DNA from: CAYJDR01 sp964368965
GTDB lineage: Bacteria; Chrysiogenota; Deferribacteres; Deferribacterales; Mucispirillaceae
DNA length: 64,000 nt
NCBI GenBank assembly: GCA_964368965.1
Contig: CAYJDR010000002.1
Coordinates: forward strand, 91,182-155,181
Direction of reading: 5' to 3'
In this document: positions 53,090 to 60,846 of the stretch, piece by piece
How the letters are laid out: each line of letters starts with the position of its first letter
How positions within the stretch are numbered: position 1 is the stretch's first letter
Program-made: the position numbers and the translations under genes
The notes under the pieces: generated by a model
Databases searched by the model: none
What the model was told of the DNA's origin: nothing
The model's input: the letters and a program-made list of their open reading frames with translations, nothing else

Positions 53090-54442
53090 TTATTTTATTG
53101 GTAGCTCAACTGTAAACGTGCTTCCCTTGCCTTGCACACTTTCAACCGATATTCTACCATTATGCAACCGTGCAATCATCTCTACGAATGAAAGCCCTAA
53201 GCCAGAGCTGCCATCACTCCTAGCTTTATCGACACGATATAATCTCTTGAAAATATGCGGCAAATCGCTTTCTGCGATACCAATTCCTGTATCAGCAACT
53301 TGTATATATGCGTTACTGCCTTTTTTAAATGCTTTAATGTTGACACTGCCACCGTCATTATTATACTTAACTGCGTTATCAAGTAAATTGACGATTAGCC
53401 TTGTCATAAGCATAAGGTCAGCGTTTACGATTAATGCTTTTTCTACTTCCGTATCGAATGTTAAGTTCTTCTCTTCTGCACGCTCAAAGTATTCATCAGT
53501 AATGTTCAACAACATTGAAGAGATGTCTATAGGCATTGTTTCAAGCATTGTTGTCTGTTCAACTTCCCTAGCTAAGCCAAGCAACTGCGTAATAAGTTGC
53601 TGCAACTGGACAGACTTTTTCATAATCTCTTTATTAGTCTTCCTGTATACCTCAATATCGTTAGCCTGCTCAGCATACTCAGCATTCGTTAATATGACTG
53701 CTAGTGGTGTCCTTAACTCGTGCGATACGTCTGATGTGAACTGCTTTTCACGCTCAAAGGCGCGCTCAATATTATCGGCCATAGCGTTGAACTTTACTGC
53801 GAGTTCACCTACTTCATCCATAGATTTTATATCATCTACACGGGCGCTATAGTCGCCGCTACCAAAACTATTTGCAGCGTCAACAACTTTATGTATAGGC
53901 TCTATCGCTTTACCTGTAATGTATGTCATACCAAGTATCGCTATAATGACGGCAATAAATGTAATGATATTAACAGTTTTATTAATGCCTTGAACTAGCC
54001 CTTCTTGCCATGATACTGACTTTGCAACACGGATAATCTTCGTGCTTCCATGGTGTAGGAACGACTTATCATACACTATAAGCACCTTGTTATCGCCAGA
54101 TATTTCACGGCGAACAACTTCATCCTTTATAGGTATAGAGATCAGGTTAGAGCGCACCCTCTTATTTTTCATTAAGATGTTGTTGTTAATGTCAAATATT
54201 ACAACGCCATAAACTTCGTTTAGCCCTTGCTGTTCATTATTTTCAATAGCGTTTCTGAGAGTTTCGTTATCTAATGAATTTATGACAATATTTGCATAGT
54301 CATGCAGAGTGCGCGCATCTTGGCTGAATATTGAATCATCAACAACACTGCGCACCGACACATAAACAACCGATATAATAGCTATCAACAATAACGATAC
54401 GCCAATAATAATTTTTTGGCGTAAAGATATAGTATTAAGCAT
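53090..54442 (-). CDS. Sensor histidine kinase
   Basis: 450-residue membrane kinase. Helix 1 (about 9-30), a periplasmic sensor of roughly 125 residues, helix 2 (about 157-178), a HAMP linker (EPIHKVVDAANSFGSGDYSARV), DHp with the phosphorylated His241 (DVSHELRTPLAVI) and a complete CA domain (N-box NLLDNAVKY, G1 DTGIGI, G2 GLGLSFV). Partner of the response regulator whose stop overlaps its start by 8 bp. ATG at 54442 is chosen over GTG 54448 because AGGG is correctly spaced. Confidence 0.93.
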   Translation of the reverse strand: MLNTISLRQKIIIGVSLLLIAIISVVYVSVRSVVDDSIFSQDARTLHDYANIVINSLDNETLRNAIENNEQQGLNEVYGVVIFDINNNILMKNKRVRSNLISIPIKDEVVRREISGDNKVLIVYDKSFLHHGSTKIIRVAKSVSWQEGLVQGINKTVNIITFIAVIIAILGMTYITGKAIEPIHKVVDAANSFGSGDYSARVDDIKSMDEVGELAVKFNAMADNIERAFEREKQFTSDVSHELRTPLAVILTNAEYAEQANDIEVYRKTNKEIMKKSVQLQQLITQLLGLAREVEQTTMLETMPIDISSMLLNITDEYFERAEEKNLTFDTEVEKALIVNADLMLMTRLIVNLLDNAVKYNNDGGSVNIKAFKKGSNAYIQVADTGIGIAESDLPHIFKRLYRVDKARSDGSSGLGLSFVEMIARLHNGRISVESVQGKGSTFTVELPIK

Positions 54443-55115
54443 TATCACCCTCTTTCAAGATGTAGCCCATGCCTCTAACTGTGTGTATTAGTTTAACATC
54501 AAAGTCATCATCAATCTTTGCACGTAGATATCTGATGTAAACGTTGATTAAGTTTGTGCCACTGTCATAATCGAAGTTCCATACGTGGTCGATAATCCTG
54601 TGCCTTGATAAAACTGTATTCGGGTTGCGCATTAAGTATTCTAATAACATAAACTCTTTCGATGATAGGTCAATCGTTATGCCAGCCCTTATAACTTCAC
54701 GCTTTAATAAATCTATTTGTAAGTCTGCGAAAGTCAAAATGTTCGTTTTGTTTTCACTGTTGCGTCTAAGTAACGCCCTAAGCCTTGCAAGCAATTCATC
54801 ATATGCGAATGGTTTAACAAGGTAATCATCAGCACCAACATCAAGTCCTTGCACCCTATCGTGGATAGAGTCTTTTGCAGTCAACAACATTACAGGTGTT
54901 TTGTTTGCCTTTGTGCGCATAGCCTGCAACACACCTATGCCATCTAACTTCGGCATCATGATGTCTAATATTACACAATCGTATTCTGCAGAGTATATAT
55001 ACTCTAATGCTTCTTCGCCGTCTGCTACGCTATCGACATTGTAACCTTCTTGTGATAGCCTTGTCGTTAATATCTCGCGTAATGACGCCTCATCTTCAGC
55101 AATTAATATTCTCAT
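54435..55115 (-). CDS. OmpR/PhoB-family response regulator
   Basis: 226 residues. Receiver domain with the acidic pair E7-D8, phospho-acceptor Asp51 (ILDIMMPK), Thr79 and Lys101 (VKPF); winged-helix DNA-binding domain in the second half (LMRNPNTVLSRHRIIDHVW). QseB/PmrA/CopR-like. This class binds as dimers to direct repeats about 11 bp apart; three such repeats lie 75-107 bp upstream, see 55190-55222. ATG at 55115 has GGGGA upstream; an earlier codon at 55148 would add an unconserved tail. Confidence 0.93.
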   Translation of the reverse strand: MRILIAEDEASLREILTTRLSQEGYNVDSVADGEEALEYIYSAEYDCVILDIMMPKLDGIGVLQAMRTKANKTPVMLLTAKDSIHDRVQGLDVGADDYLVKPFAYDELLARLRALLRRNSENKTNILTFADLQIDLLKREVIRAGITIDLSSKEFMLLEYLMRNPNTVLSRHRIIDHVWNFDYDSGTNLINVYIRYLRAKIDDDFDVKLIHTVRGMGYILKEGDNA

Positions 55116-55189
55116 AGTCGTCCCCTTTATGTTATTATAATGCGACAAAGCAGAGTTTTACAAGATTTTTTTATACGAATTAAAGAAAT

Positions 55190-55232
55190 TTAATTCAGAC
55201 TTAATGATACTTTAACATTGACATGCTATAAA
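55190..55232 (+). promoter_or_regulatory. Triple 11-bp TTAA direct repeats and promoter of sRNA 1
   Basis: Three 11-bp direct repeats start with TTAA at 55190, 55201 and 55212. Four bases later an extended -10 occurs, TGC followed by TATAAA (55227-55232). The repeats cover -17 to -49, where PhoB/PmrA-type activators replace the -35 contact. CTTAAT half-sites match the PmrA/QseB style. No good -35 hexamer is present. Confidence 0.65.
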
Positions 55233-55238
55233 AGTAAT

Positions 55239-55344
55239 ACACCAAGAGTGTAAGTTTAGAAATTTATTAAACATAAATCAATCAGACTAACATCTCCCTC
55301 CTTCATAAATTAGTCCTCGGTTTTGCAGAACCTAGGACTTTTTT
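55239..55344 (+). ncRNA. Predicted small RNA 1 (anti-SD, tandem pair)
   Basis: Predicted 106-nt transcript from 7 nt after the -10 to the terminator. The 5' end forms a hairpin, ACAC-CAAGA-GTGT. The middle is AU-rich. CTCCCTCCTT (55294-55303) is complementary to Shine-Dalgarno sequences such as AAGGAGG. The terminator stem is GTCCTCGGTT/AACCTAGGAC (55313-55338), loop TTGCAG, then six T. No reading frame with a ribosome binding site is present. It is 180 bp upstream of a near-identical copy. Confidence 0.65.
55313..55344 (+). terminator. Terminator of sRNA 1
   Basis: Stem 55313-55322 with 55329-55338 (one mismatch), hexaloop TTGCAG, T-run 55339-55344. Confidence 0.85.
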
Positions 55345-55371
55345 AATACCCAAATTTCAAGTTAGAAAATT

Positions 55372-55414
55372 TTAATTCTTGCTTAATAATACATTAACAA
55401 TAACGTGATATAAA
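55372..55414 (+). promoter_or_regulatory. Triple 11-bp TTAA direct repeats and promoter of sRNA 2
   Basis: Repeats start with TTAA at 55372, 55383 and 55394, and the TGA-TATAAA extended -10 (55409-55414) again begins 4 bp after the last repeat. Spacing is identical to the upstream copy, although half of the intervening bases differ, which points to selection on the repeats. Confidence 0.65.
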
Positions 55415-55420
55415 TACAGT

Positions 55421-55527
55421 ACACCAAGAGTGTAAGTTTAGAGATTTATACAAAACATAAATTAATCAGACTAACATCTCCCTCCTTCATATGAGCCCCA
55501 TAGTTTTGCAGAACTATGGGCTTTTTT
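55421..55527 (+). ncRNA. Predicted small RNA 2 (anti-SD, tandem pair)
   Basis: Predicted 107-nt transcript. The body from ACACCAAGAG to the CU-rich CTCCCTCCTT (55478-55487) is nearly identical to sRNA 1, while the terminator stem sequence differs completely (55495-55505 with 55512-55521) and still pairs. The loop TTGCAG is unchanged. Duplicated genes with compensatory stem change indicate that the RNA structure is functional. Located between the response regulator and DUF4405 genes. Confidence 0.65.
55495..55527 (+). terminator. Terminator of sRNA 2
   Basis: GCCCCATAGTT (55495-55505) pairs with AACTATGGGC (55512-55521), one bulged C, loop TTGCAG, then T-run 55522-55527. Confidence 0.87.
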
Positions 55528-55528
55528 A

Positions 55529-55557
55529 TTGCTATTATCACCCATCACTGATATAAT
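55529..55557 (+). promoter_or_regulatory. Promoter of first DUF4405 gene
   Basis: TTGCTA (55529-55534), 17-bp spacer, TATAAT (55552-55557). The -35 equals that of the ferredoxin promoter at 51543. RBS CGAGG at 8 nt before the start codon. Confidence 0.5.
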
Positions 55558-55586
55558 ATACAAAAATACATATAAACGAGGCACAT

Positions 55587-55877
55587 ATGAAATTACGCAA
55601 TATCACTGTATTATTCTTAATATCTAGTGGCCTGCTCGTATTATTGAGCGGTGCAATTATATTTGTTGGCACATCTTTATTTTCATACGAAGTATTAGGC
55701 CATGCTAGAAATCTTCATAAGTTCGCAACGCCAATACTCGCAACTGCAATACTCACACATTCTTTTGTAAACTTTAAGCCGTTAAAATACCACATTAATA
55801 ATAAGCATGGCAAACTAATGCTTCTGCTTATATTAAGCGTTATCATTATTGCATTCTTGATATATAATTACGTATAA
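55587..55877 (+). CDS. DUF4405-like small membrane protein, copy 1
   Basis: 96 residues with three hydrophobic helices. MKLRNITVLFLISSGLLVLLSG and HARNLHKFATPILATAILTHSFVNFKPLKYHI fit the DUF4405/cytochrome b561-related pattern with paired His residues that could hold haem. It is paralogous to the next gene over its whole length. The role is not known. Confidence 0.75.
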   Translation: MKLRNITVLFLISSGLLVLLSGAIIFVGTSLFSYEVLGHARNLHKFATPILATAILTHSFVNFKPLKYHINNKHGKLMLLLILSVIIIAFLIYNYV

Positions 55878-55961
55878 TAAAAAATTTTTGTAACTATTTT
55901 TTCATTATGTCACACTGCAAAAATAAGAGAAGAGAAAAACTACTTATTTTTGGAGAACACA

Positions 55962-56477
55962 ATGAAACTCAGGAACATCACATCACTTTTTTTAATGACA
56001 AGCGGCATTGCCATACTTATAACAGGCATACTATTGTTACTTAGAACTGTTGGGCTTCCATCTATTGTGATAGGTGTATCAAAAGAAATACACGAGTTTG
56101 TCTCACCAATCTTTGCAGCGTGCATGATTATACACACTCTTTTAAACCTTAAACCACTCAAAAATTACATGCTAGGCAAGGTAGGCAGACCTACTACCGC
56201 ATTTGTCGCTAGCATTTTGATCGTCAGTGTACTTTCTATATTTCTAGCTTATGGTGAACTCAACGAAGTTGAACCAACAAATACCCTAAGCTTAAATAAC
56301 ATACCCCTTTCCATATTGGCTGATAGCGTAAATGCAAACGAGCAAAATTTGATTAACGCGCTAATACAGAATGGCTATACAATTCCCGAAGGTACACTGA
56401 CCTTAAATACGATAGCTACGGCTAACTCTACAAGCCCAAAGAAAATTTCACAAGATATAACGAACAGTCTCAACTAA
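55962..56477 (+). CDS. DUF4405-like membrane protein, copy 2 with C-terminal extension
   Basis: 171 residues. The first ~100 residues align with copy 1 (MKLRNITSLFLMTSGIA, KEIHEFVSPIFAACMIIHTLLNLKPLKNYML). The added ~65-residue tail (NNIPLSILADSVNANEQNLI, TSPKKISQDI) looks soluble and helical, probably periplasmic. ATG at 55962 has GGAG 8 nt upstream. The transcript ends in a terminator that shares a CU-rich segment and stem with sRNA 2 (see 56486-56534). Confidence 0.75.
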   Translation: MKLRNITSLFLMTSGIAILITGILLLLRTVGLPSIVIGVSKEIHEFVSPIFAACMIIHTLLNLKPLKNYMLGKVGRPTTAFVASILIVSVLSIFLAYGELNEVEPTNTLSLNNIPLSILADSVNANEQNLINALIQNGYTIPEGTLTLNTIATANSTSPKKISQDITNSLN

Positions 56478-56485
56478 GTTTCGTT

Positions 56486-56534
56486 CATCACCTCCTCTTT
56501 TTTGTGCCCATAGTTTATCAGCTATGGGCTTTTT
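56486..56534 (+). terminator. 3' UTR of DUF4405 copy 2: anti-SD segment plus terminator (third copy of sRNA module)
   Basis: CATCACCTCCTC (56486-56497) resembles the CATCTCCCTCCTT of the two sRNAs. It is followed by stem GCCCATAG (56506-56513) / CTATGGGC (56522-56529), essentially the same stem as sRNA 2, and T-run. A 3' UTR-derived sRNA could be released from here. Confidence 0.6.
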
Positions 56535-56645
56535 CATGTTTGTCAGCCTGCACTCCTTATTATTTAACGTAGTCGCTTCAAAATAGACGAATTTATAACC
56601 ATCTTTTAATACTTGAAAATTTCTTATCCCTAACAATTTAATGAT

Positions 56646-56675
56646 TTGACAAAAAATTAACAACTATGCTATCAT
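56646..56675 (+). promoter_or_regulatory. Promoter of ABC importer operon
   Basis: TTGACA (56646-56651), 18-bp spacer ending in TGC, TATCAT (56670-56675). It is about 48 bp before the GTG start of the first permease gene. Confidence 0.55.
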
Positions 56676-56722
56676 TTTTTAAATTCATTTTGATATTGAA
56701 GTATACTCAAGGAGAAAATATC

Positions 56723-57604
56723 GTGAAAATCAAAAAAAATGACTACACATTGCTGCTGCTTGCTCCAGCGATGTTGGTTTTTTGTTTCTTCATTTTCTAC
56801 CCAATCATTCACACTTTTTCGTTAAGTTTTTATGAATGGAACATGATTAGTGAAAACAAAAAATTTGTATTCCTAGACAACTACATCGACATTCTAACTG
56901 ATAAGGTTGTATATAAGTCGCTTGCGAACACTTTTATATACATTTTATTTTTAGCGTTGTTCAACTTCGTACTGCCATATGTATTTGCTTATGCACTTGC
57001 TATGCTTGTACAGAGATTTACTGGCATTTACCGCTCGTTGATCTTTTTCCCTAGTATTATGTCGCTCGTTGTTGCGTCACTAGTATTTTTGTGGATTTTC
57101 AACCCACTGTCGGGGTTAATATCTCCTTTTTACGAAGTATTTAACATCTCGCCAAACTCATGGTTAAAAACTAACGGTTTAGTTATTTTACTTGTTTGTA
57201 TGATTACTGCTTGGAAAATATTTGGCTATAACCTAATATTATTACTTGCTGGCGTACTAGAAGTACCTACTGAACTTATCGAAAATGCGAAACTAGAAAA
57301 GCTTTCTAACTTCCAAATTTTCATACACATCATTATACCTATGACGTCTTCTACAGCGTTATATGTATTGACATTAACAATCGTTTACGGCTTGCAACAA
57401 GTATTCGTGCCGATTAACGTCCTAACGCAAGGTGGCCCAAACAACGGCAGTACTAACCTTGTTTACAGCATTTACCAATATGCGTTCACGTTCTTCCAAA
57501 CTGGTAGAGCGTCTGCACTTTCAATACTTACTACGTTGCTATTCTTCATCATCGTTAGCCTTAAGTTAAGAATTTTAGAGAAAGGTGTATACTATGAAAA
57601 CTAA
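56723..57604 (+). CDS. ABC sugar-type transporter permease 1 (UgpA/MalF-like)
   Basis: 293-residue inner-membrane permease with six helices, one of a heterodimer. KIKKNDYTLLLLAPAMLVFCFF begins the family core, and the EAA loop near AKLEKLSNFQIFIHIIIPM contacts the ATPase. GTG start at 56723 with AAGGAG 8 nt upstream; a longer frame to 56666 would begin inside the promoter. First gene of an operon that continues to the HAD gene. UgpA-like by layout; substrate not proven. Confidence 0.9.
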   Translation: MKIKKNDYTLLLLAPAMLVFCFFIFYPIIHTFSLSFYEWNMISENKKFVFLDNYIDILTDKVVYKSLANTFIYILFLALFNFVLPYVFAYALAMLVQRFTGIYRSLIFFPSIMSLVVASLVFLWIFNPLSGLISPFYEVFNISPNSWLKTNGLVILLVCMITAWKIFGYNLILLLAGVLEVPTELIENAKLEKLSNFQIFIHIIIPMTSSTALYVLTLTIVYGLQQVFVPINVLTQGGPNNGSTNLVYSIYQYAFTFFQTGRASALSILTTLLFFIIVSLKLRILEKGVYYEN

Positions 57605-58412
57605 TAGCAAATTTTGGCATATGATGCTTATCGGCGTTATTTTAATTCAGTTCTTCCCGCTAGTATACATGGTGTCTATCTCATTTAAGAGTTTAGAGCA
57701 TGTTTTCTCGGAAGCGTTGAACATTATCCCATCTGCGCCGACAACAGAAAACTATAAGTATGTTATGGACAGTGTGCCAATGTTTAACTTCATCTGGAAC
57801 ACATTGATCATATCTACACTTATCACTATAGGTAAAGTGGGCACAAGCGTACTTGCAGCATATGTGCTTACATTTAAGAATTTTAAGGGCAAGAGGATTG
57901 TATTCTTCTTAATACTTATCACTTTATTTGTTCCGTTTACAGCAACTATGATACCAAACTATATCACAATCTCTAACATGGGGCTATTGAACACTAGCAT
58001 AGGTGTTGTTCTTCCTCAATTAGCTGATGCGACAGGTATTATATTAATGGTGCAAGCAATGCGCCAGATATCGAAATCGCTTATCGAAGTTGCAAAGCTT
58101 GATAAAATTACTGAGTTACAAACTCTTTTCTACTTAGTTCTACCAATGATTAAAAACACAGTTGTTGCACTAGGTATTCTATTTTTCATCAACTCGTGGA
58201 ATGAATACTTCTGGCCGCTACTAATCTTAAGCACTGAGGAAAGCTATACGCTATCACTAGCTCTACAATTGTTCTTAAGCGCTGAGGGTGGTAGTAACTG
58301 GGGCACAATCATGGCTATTGCAGTTATTGCTAGTATCACTCCGATCATACTATACATACTATGTCAACGTATGATTATTGCTAGCTTTGTAAAATCAGGT
58401 ATAAAAGGATAA
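57594..58412 (+). CDS. ABC sugar-type transporter permease 2 (UgpE/MalG-like)
   Basis: 272-residue partner permease, six helices. VPFTATMIPNYITISNMGLLNTSIGVVLPQ and the EAA motif EVAKLDKITELQTLFYLVLPM are typical. Overlaps the previous gene by 11 bp. ATG at 57594 is chosen because AAAGG is well spaced; a GTG at 57585 is too close to it. Confidence 0.9.
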   Translation: MKTNSKFWHMMLIGVILIQFFPLVYMVSISFKSLEHVFSEALNIIPSAPTTENYKYVMDSVPMFNFIWNTLIISTLITIGKVGTSVLAAYVLTFKNFKGKRIVFFLILITLFVPFTATMIPNYITISNMGLLNTSIGVVLPQLADATGIILMVQAMRQISKSLIEVAKLDKITELQTLFYLVLPMIKNTVVALGILFFINSWNEYFWPLLILSTEESYTLSLALQLFLSAEGGSNWGTIMAIAVIASITPIILYILCQRMIIASFVKSGIKG

Positions 58413-58417
58413 TAAAA

Positions 58418-59503
58418 ATGGGAAATAATAATAATATAACATTTAAAAACGTATGCAAAAACTACGGCGATGTGCAAGTAGTTAAACATTTAGACTTAGA
58501 TATTAAATCAGGTGAGCGCCTTGTTCTTCTTGGGCCTTCTGGTTGCGGTAAAAGTACCACTCTACGCATGATTGCTGGCCTTGAGGATATTACATCTGGT
58601 GAGCTATTATTTGGCGATAAAGTTATGAACGAAGTTGCACCTGGCGATAGAAATGTTGCCATGGTTTTCCAAAACTACGCACTATACCCACACATGACTG
58701 TATGGGATAACATCACGTTCGGCTTAAAAATGAACAAGATGAATAAAGCTGAAATCGAAAAAAGAACGAAAGAATCTTTAAAGATATTAAACCTTGAAGG
58801 TCTTGAAAAGCGTTTCCCAAAAGAACTATCTGGTGGCCAAAGGCAACGTGTTGCTTTATGCCGTGCAGTTGTTAAGCAATCACCGTTCTTCTTATTAGAT
58901 GAGCCTCTATCTAACCTTGACGTTCAACTTAGAACATCATCAAGGGTTGAGCTCATCAACTTACACAACATCTACAAGCCTACATTTGTATATGTTACGC
59001 ATGACCAAATTGAAGCCATGACTATTGGCCATAGAATTGCAGTAATGTATAAAGGCAACCTACAACAAATCGACACACCAGAAGTTATTTATAACAACCC
59101 TGTTAACGTATTTGTTGCTAAATTTATCGGTATCCCACAAATCAACATATTGCACGTTTCAATTGATGGCGACAATGTTGTATTTGAAGGCAACAAACTA
59201 AGCATCAACGCTGATAAACGCCAAGATGTTGGCACTCGTAGTGAAATACTACTTGGCATCAGGCCTGAACATATAATTGTTAGCAGAGAGCAACATGCTG
59301 ATAGCGTTAAAGGTAAAATCTCTCGAATTGAGAACTATGGTAGCCAAAACTGCCTATTGATCACAGTTGGTGAAGAGAAAGTTTTAGCATCAGTTGCGAA
59401 TAACTCAGACTACAAACGTTATGAAGATGTTTATTTCAGCTTCAATAAAGAAAGCTCTCTGTTCTTTGATACAAAAACAGAGGAAAATGTTAGCATTAAG
59501 TAG
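58418..59503 (+). CDS. ABC transporter ATP-binding protein (UgpC/MalK-like)
   Basis: 361-residue ATPase. Walker A GPSGCGKSTT, signature ELSGGQRQRVALCRA, Walker B FFLLDEPLSNLD and switch VTHDQIEAM are complete, followed by an OB-type regulatory domain (TRSEILLGIRPEHI). It energises uptake through the two permeases. Starts 5 bp after the second permease. Confidence 0.94.
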   Translation: MGNNNNITFKNVCKNYGDVQVVKHLDLDIKSGERLVLLGPSGCGKSTTLRMIAGLEDITSGELLFGDKVMNEVAPGDRNVAMVFQNYALYPHMTVWDNITFGLKMNKMNKAEIEKRTKESLKILNLEGLEKRFPKELSGGQRQRVALCRAVVKQSPFFLLDEPLSNLDVQLRTSSRVELINLHNIYKPTFVYVTHDQIEAMTIGHRIAVMYKGNLQQIDTPEVIYNNPVNVFVAKFIGIPQINILHVSIDGDNVVFEGNKLSINADKRQDVGTRSEILLGIRPEHIIVSREQHADSVKGKISRIENYGSQNCLLITVGEEKVLASVANNSDYKRYEDVYFSFNKESSLFFDTKTEENVSIK

Positions 59504-59529
59504 TAATTAATAAAAACGGAGACGTAAAA

Positions 59530-60834
59530 ATGAAAGGAATTTTTCACAAAGTTGCCCTTGTTTTAACAGCGTGTTTAGCAGTAGCTTGCACGAAGAAAGA
59601 GCAATCTCAAGAAGCAGCAAACGCTGCAGATTCAAACAAACCAGTACAAATTGAGTATTGGCACGTTAACTCTGAAACATTCGGAGGCGCAGGGATTAAA
59701 GATTTAATCGCTAAGTTTAACGCATCTCAAGATGATGTTGTTGTTGTTGAAAAATACAACCCTGACATGTACAAAGGTTTAACACAAAACCTACAAATCG
59801 CCATTGTATCTCAAAAGTACCCTGCAGTTATTCAAATGGGCTACTCTTTCTTACACTATGCTGATGAAAACTTCCAGTACATCACACCACAAGAAGTTGT
59901 TGAAAAATACTTCCCAGAAGATAAAGAGTTCTTAAACCAAGAATTCTTACCAAACGTACTTGCGTTAGGTCAAATTGATGGCAAACAAGTTGGTATCCCT
60001 TATTCTATAAGCAACCCAATCGTTTACTACAATGCTGATTTATTCAAAGCAGCTGGCCTAAACCCAGATAACCCACCTAAAACTTGGGACGAAATCAAAG
60101 CAGCAGCTGAAGCTATCAGAGATAAAACTGGTAACTACGGTCTATTCATGCAAGAATATGCTGACAACTGGGCACAACAAGCACTTATCGAAGGTAACGG
60201 CGCTGAGATGATCGTTTATGAAAACGGTGTTAGCGTTCCTAAGTTCTCATCTGATGAGTCTGCTGAAGCTTGGCAGTTCCTAGCTGATATGGTTCAAGAT
60301 AAATCTGCTTTACATGCCTCTAACGATGAAGGTTTCCAAACTTTCTTAAATGGCAAAATTGGTATGGTTATCACTACTATCGGTAAAAGAGAAAACTTCC
60401 AAACTGGTTCTAACTTCGACCTAAGAGGCACTAAGTTCCCTCTATTCGGCGATAACGAGCGTAAACTACCTGCTGGTGGTAACTTATTGATGATCATGTC
60501 AAAAAAACCAGAAGAGCAAAAAGCTGCTTGGCAGTTCATGAAGTTCTTACTATCTGATGAATCTACAGAAGTATGGACAAAAGCTACTGGCTACCTACCT
60601 CCTACAATTTATGAAAAAGGTACTGGTATCGACAAATTCATCACTGAAAACCAACTAATGAGCGTTGCTGCAAGCCAAATGCCTGACATGGGCAAATGGG
60701 CAAGCTTCACAGGTCCTAACGGTCTACAAGCTGAGCAACTATTAATCGACGTTAGAGATATCATCTTAAGTGGCGAAAAATCTGCTAAAGAAGCTCTAGT
60801 TGAAACAGAAAAGAAAATTAACGATTTATTATAA
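59530..60834 (+). CDS. ABC transporter substrate-binding lipoprotein (UgpB-like)
   Basis: 434 residues. Lipobox LAVAC (Cys20) anchors it to the membrane. IEYWHVNSETFGGAGIKDLIAKFNASQ and PYSISNPIVYYNADLFKAAGLNPDNPPKTWDEI are the cluster B (UgpB/MalE family) core. It captures a sugar or glycerophosphate-like ligand. Spacing 26 bp after the ATPase; GGAG lies before the ATG. Codon use is that of a highly expressed gene. Confidence 0.92.
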   Translation: MKGIFHKVALVLTACLAVACTKKEQSQEAANAADSNKPVQIEYWHVNSETFGGAGIKDLIAKFNASQDDVVVVEKYNPDMYKGLTQNLQIAIVSQKYPAVIQMGYSFLHYADENFQYITPQEVVEKYFPEDKEFLNQEFLPNVLALGQIDGKQVGIPYSISNPIVYYNADLFKAAGLNPDNPPKTWDEIKAAAEAIRDKTGNYGLFMQEYADNWAQQALIEGNGAEMIVYENGVSVPKFSSDESAEAWQFLADMVQDKSALHASNDEGFQTFLNGKIGMVITTIGKRENFQTGSNFDLRGTKFPLFGDNERKLPAGGNLLMIMSKKPEEQKAAWQFMKFLLSDESTEVWTKATGYLPPTIYEKGTGIDKFITENQLMSVAASQMPDMGKWASFTGPNGLQAEQLLIDVRDIILSGEKSAKEALVETEKKINDLL

Positions 60835-60846
60835 GGATTACATAGT

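Noticed and set aside
52968..53852. 294-codon open frame opposite the histidine kinase
   Set aside because: It lies antisense to conserved kinase motifs, with low-complexity Ser/Ile composition and no family likeness.
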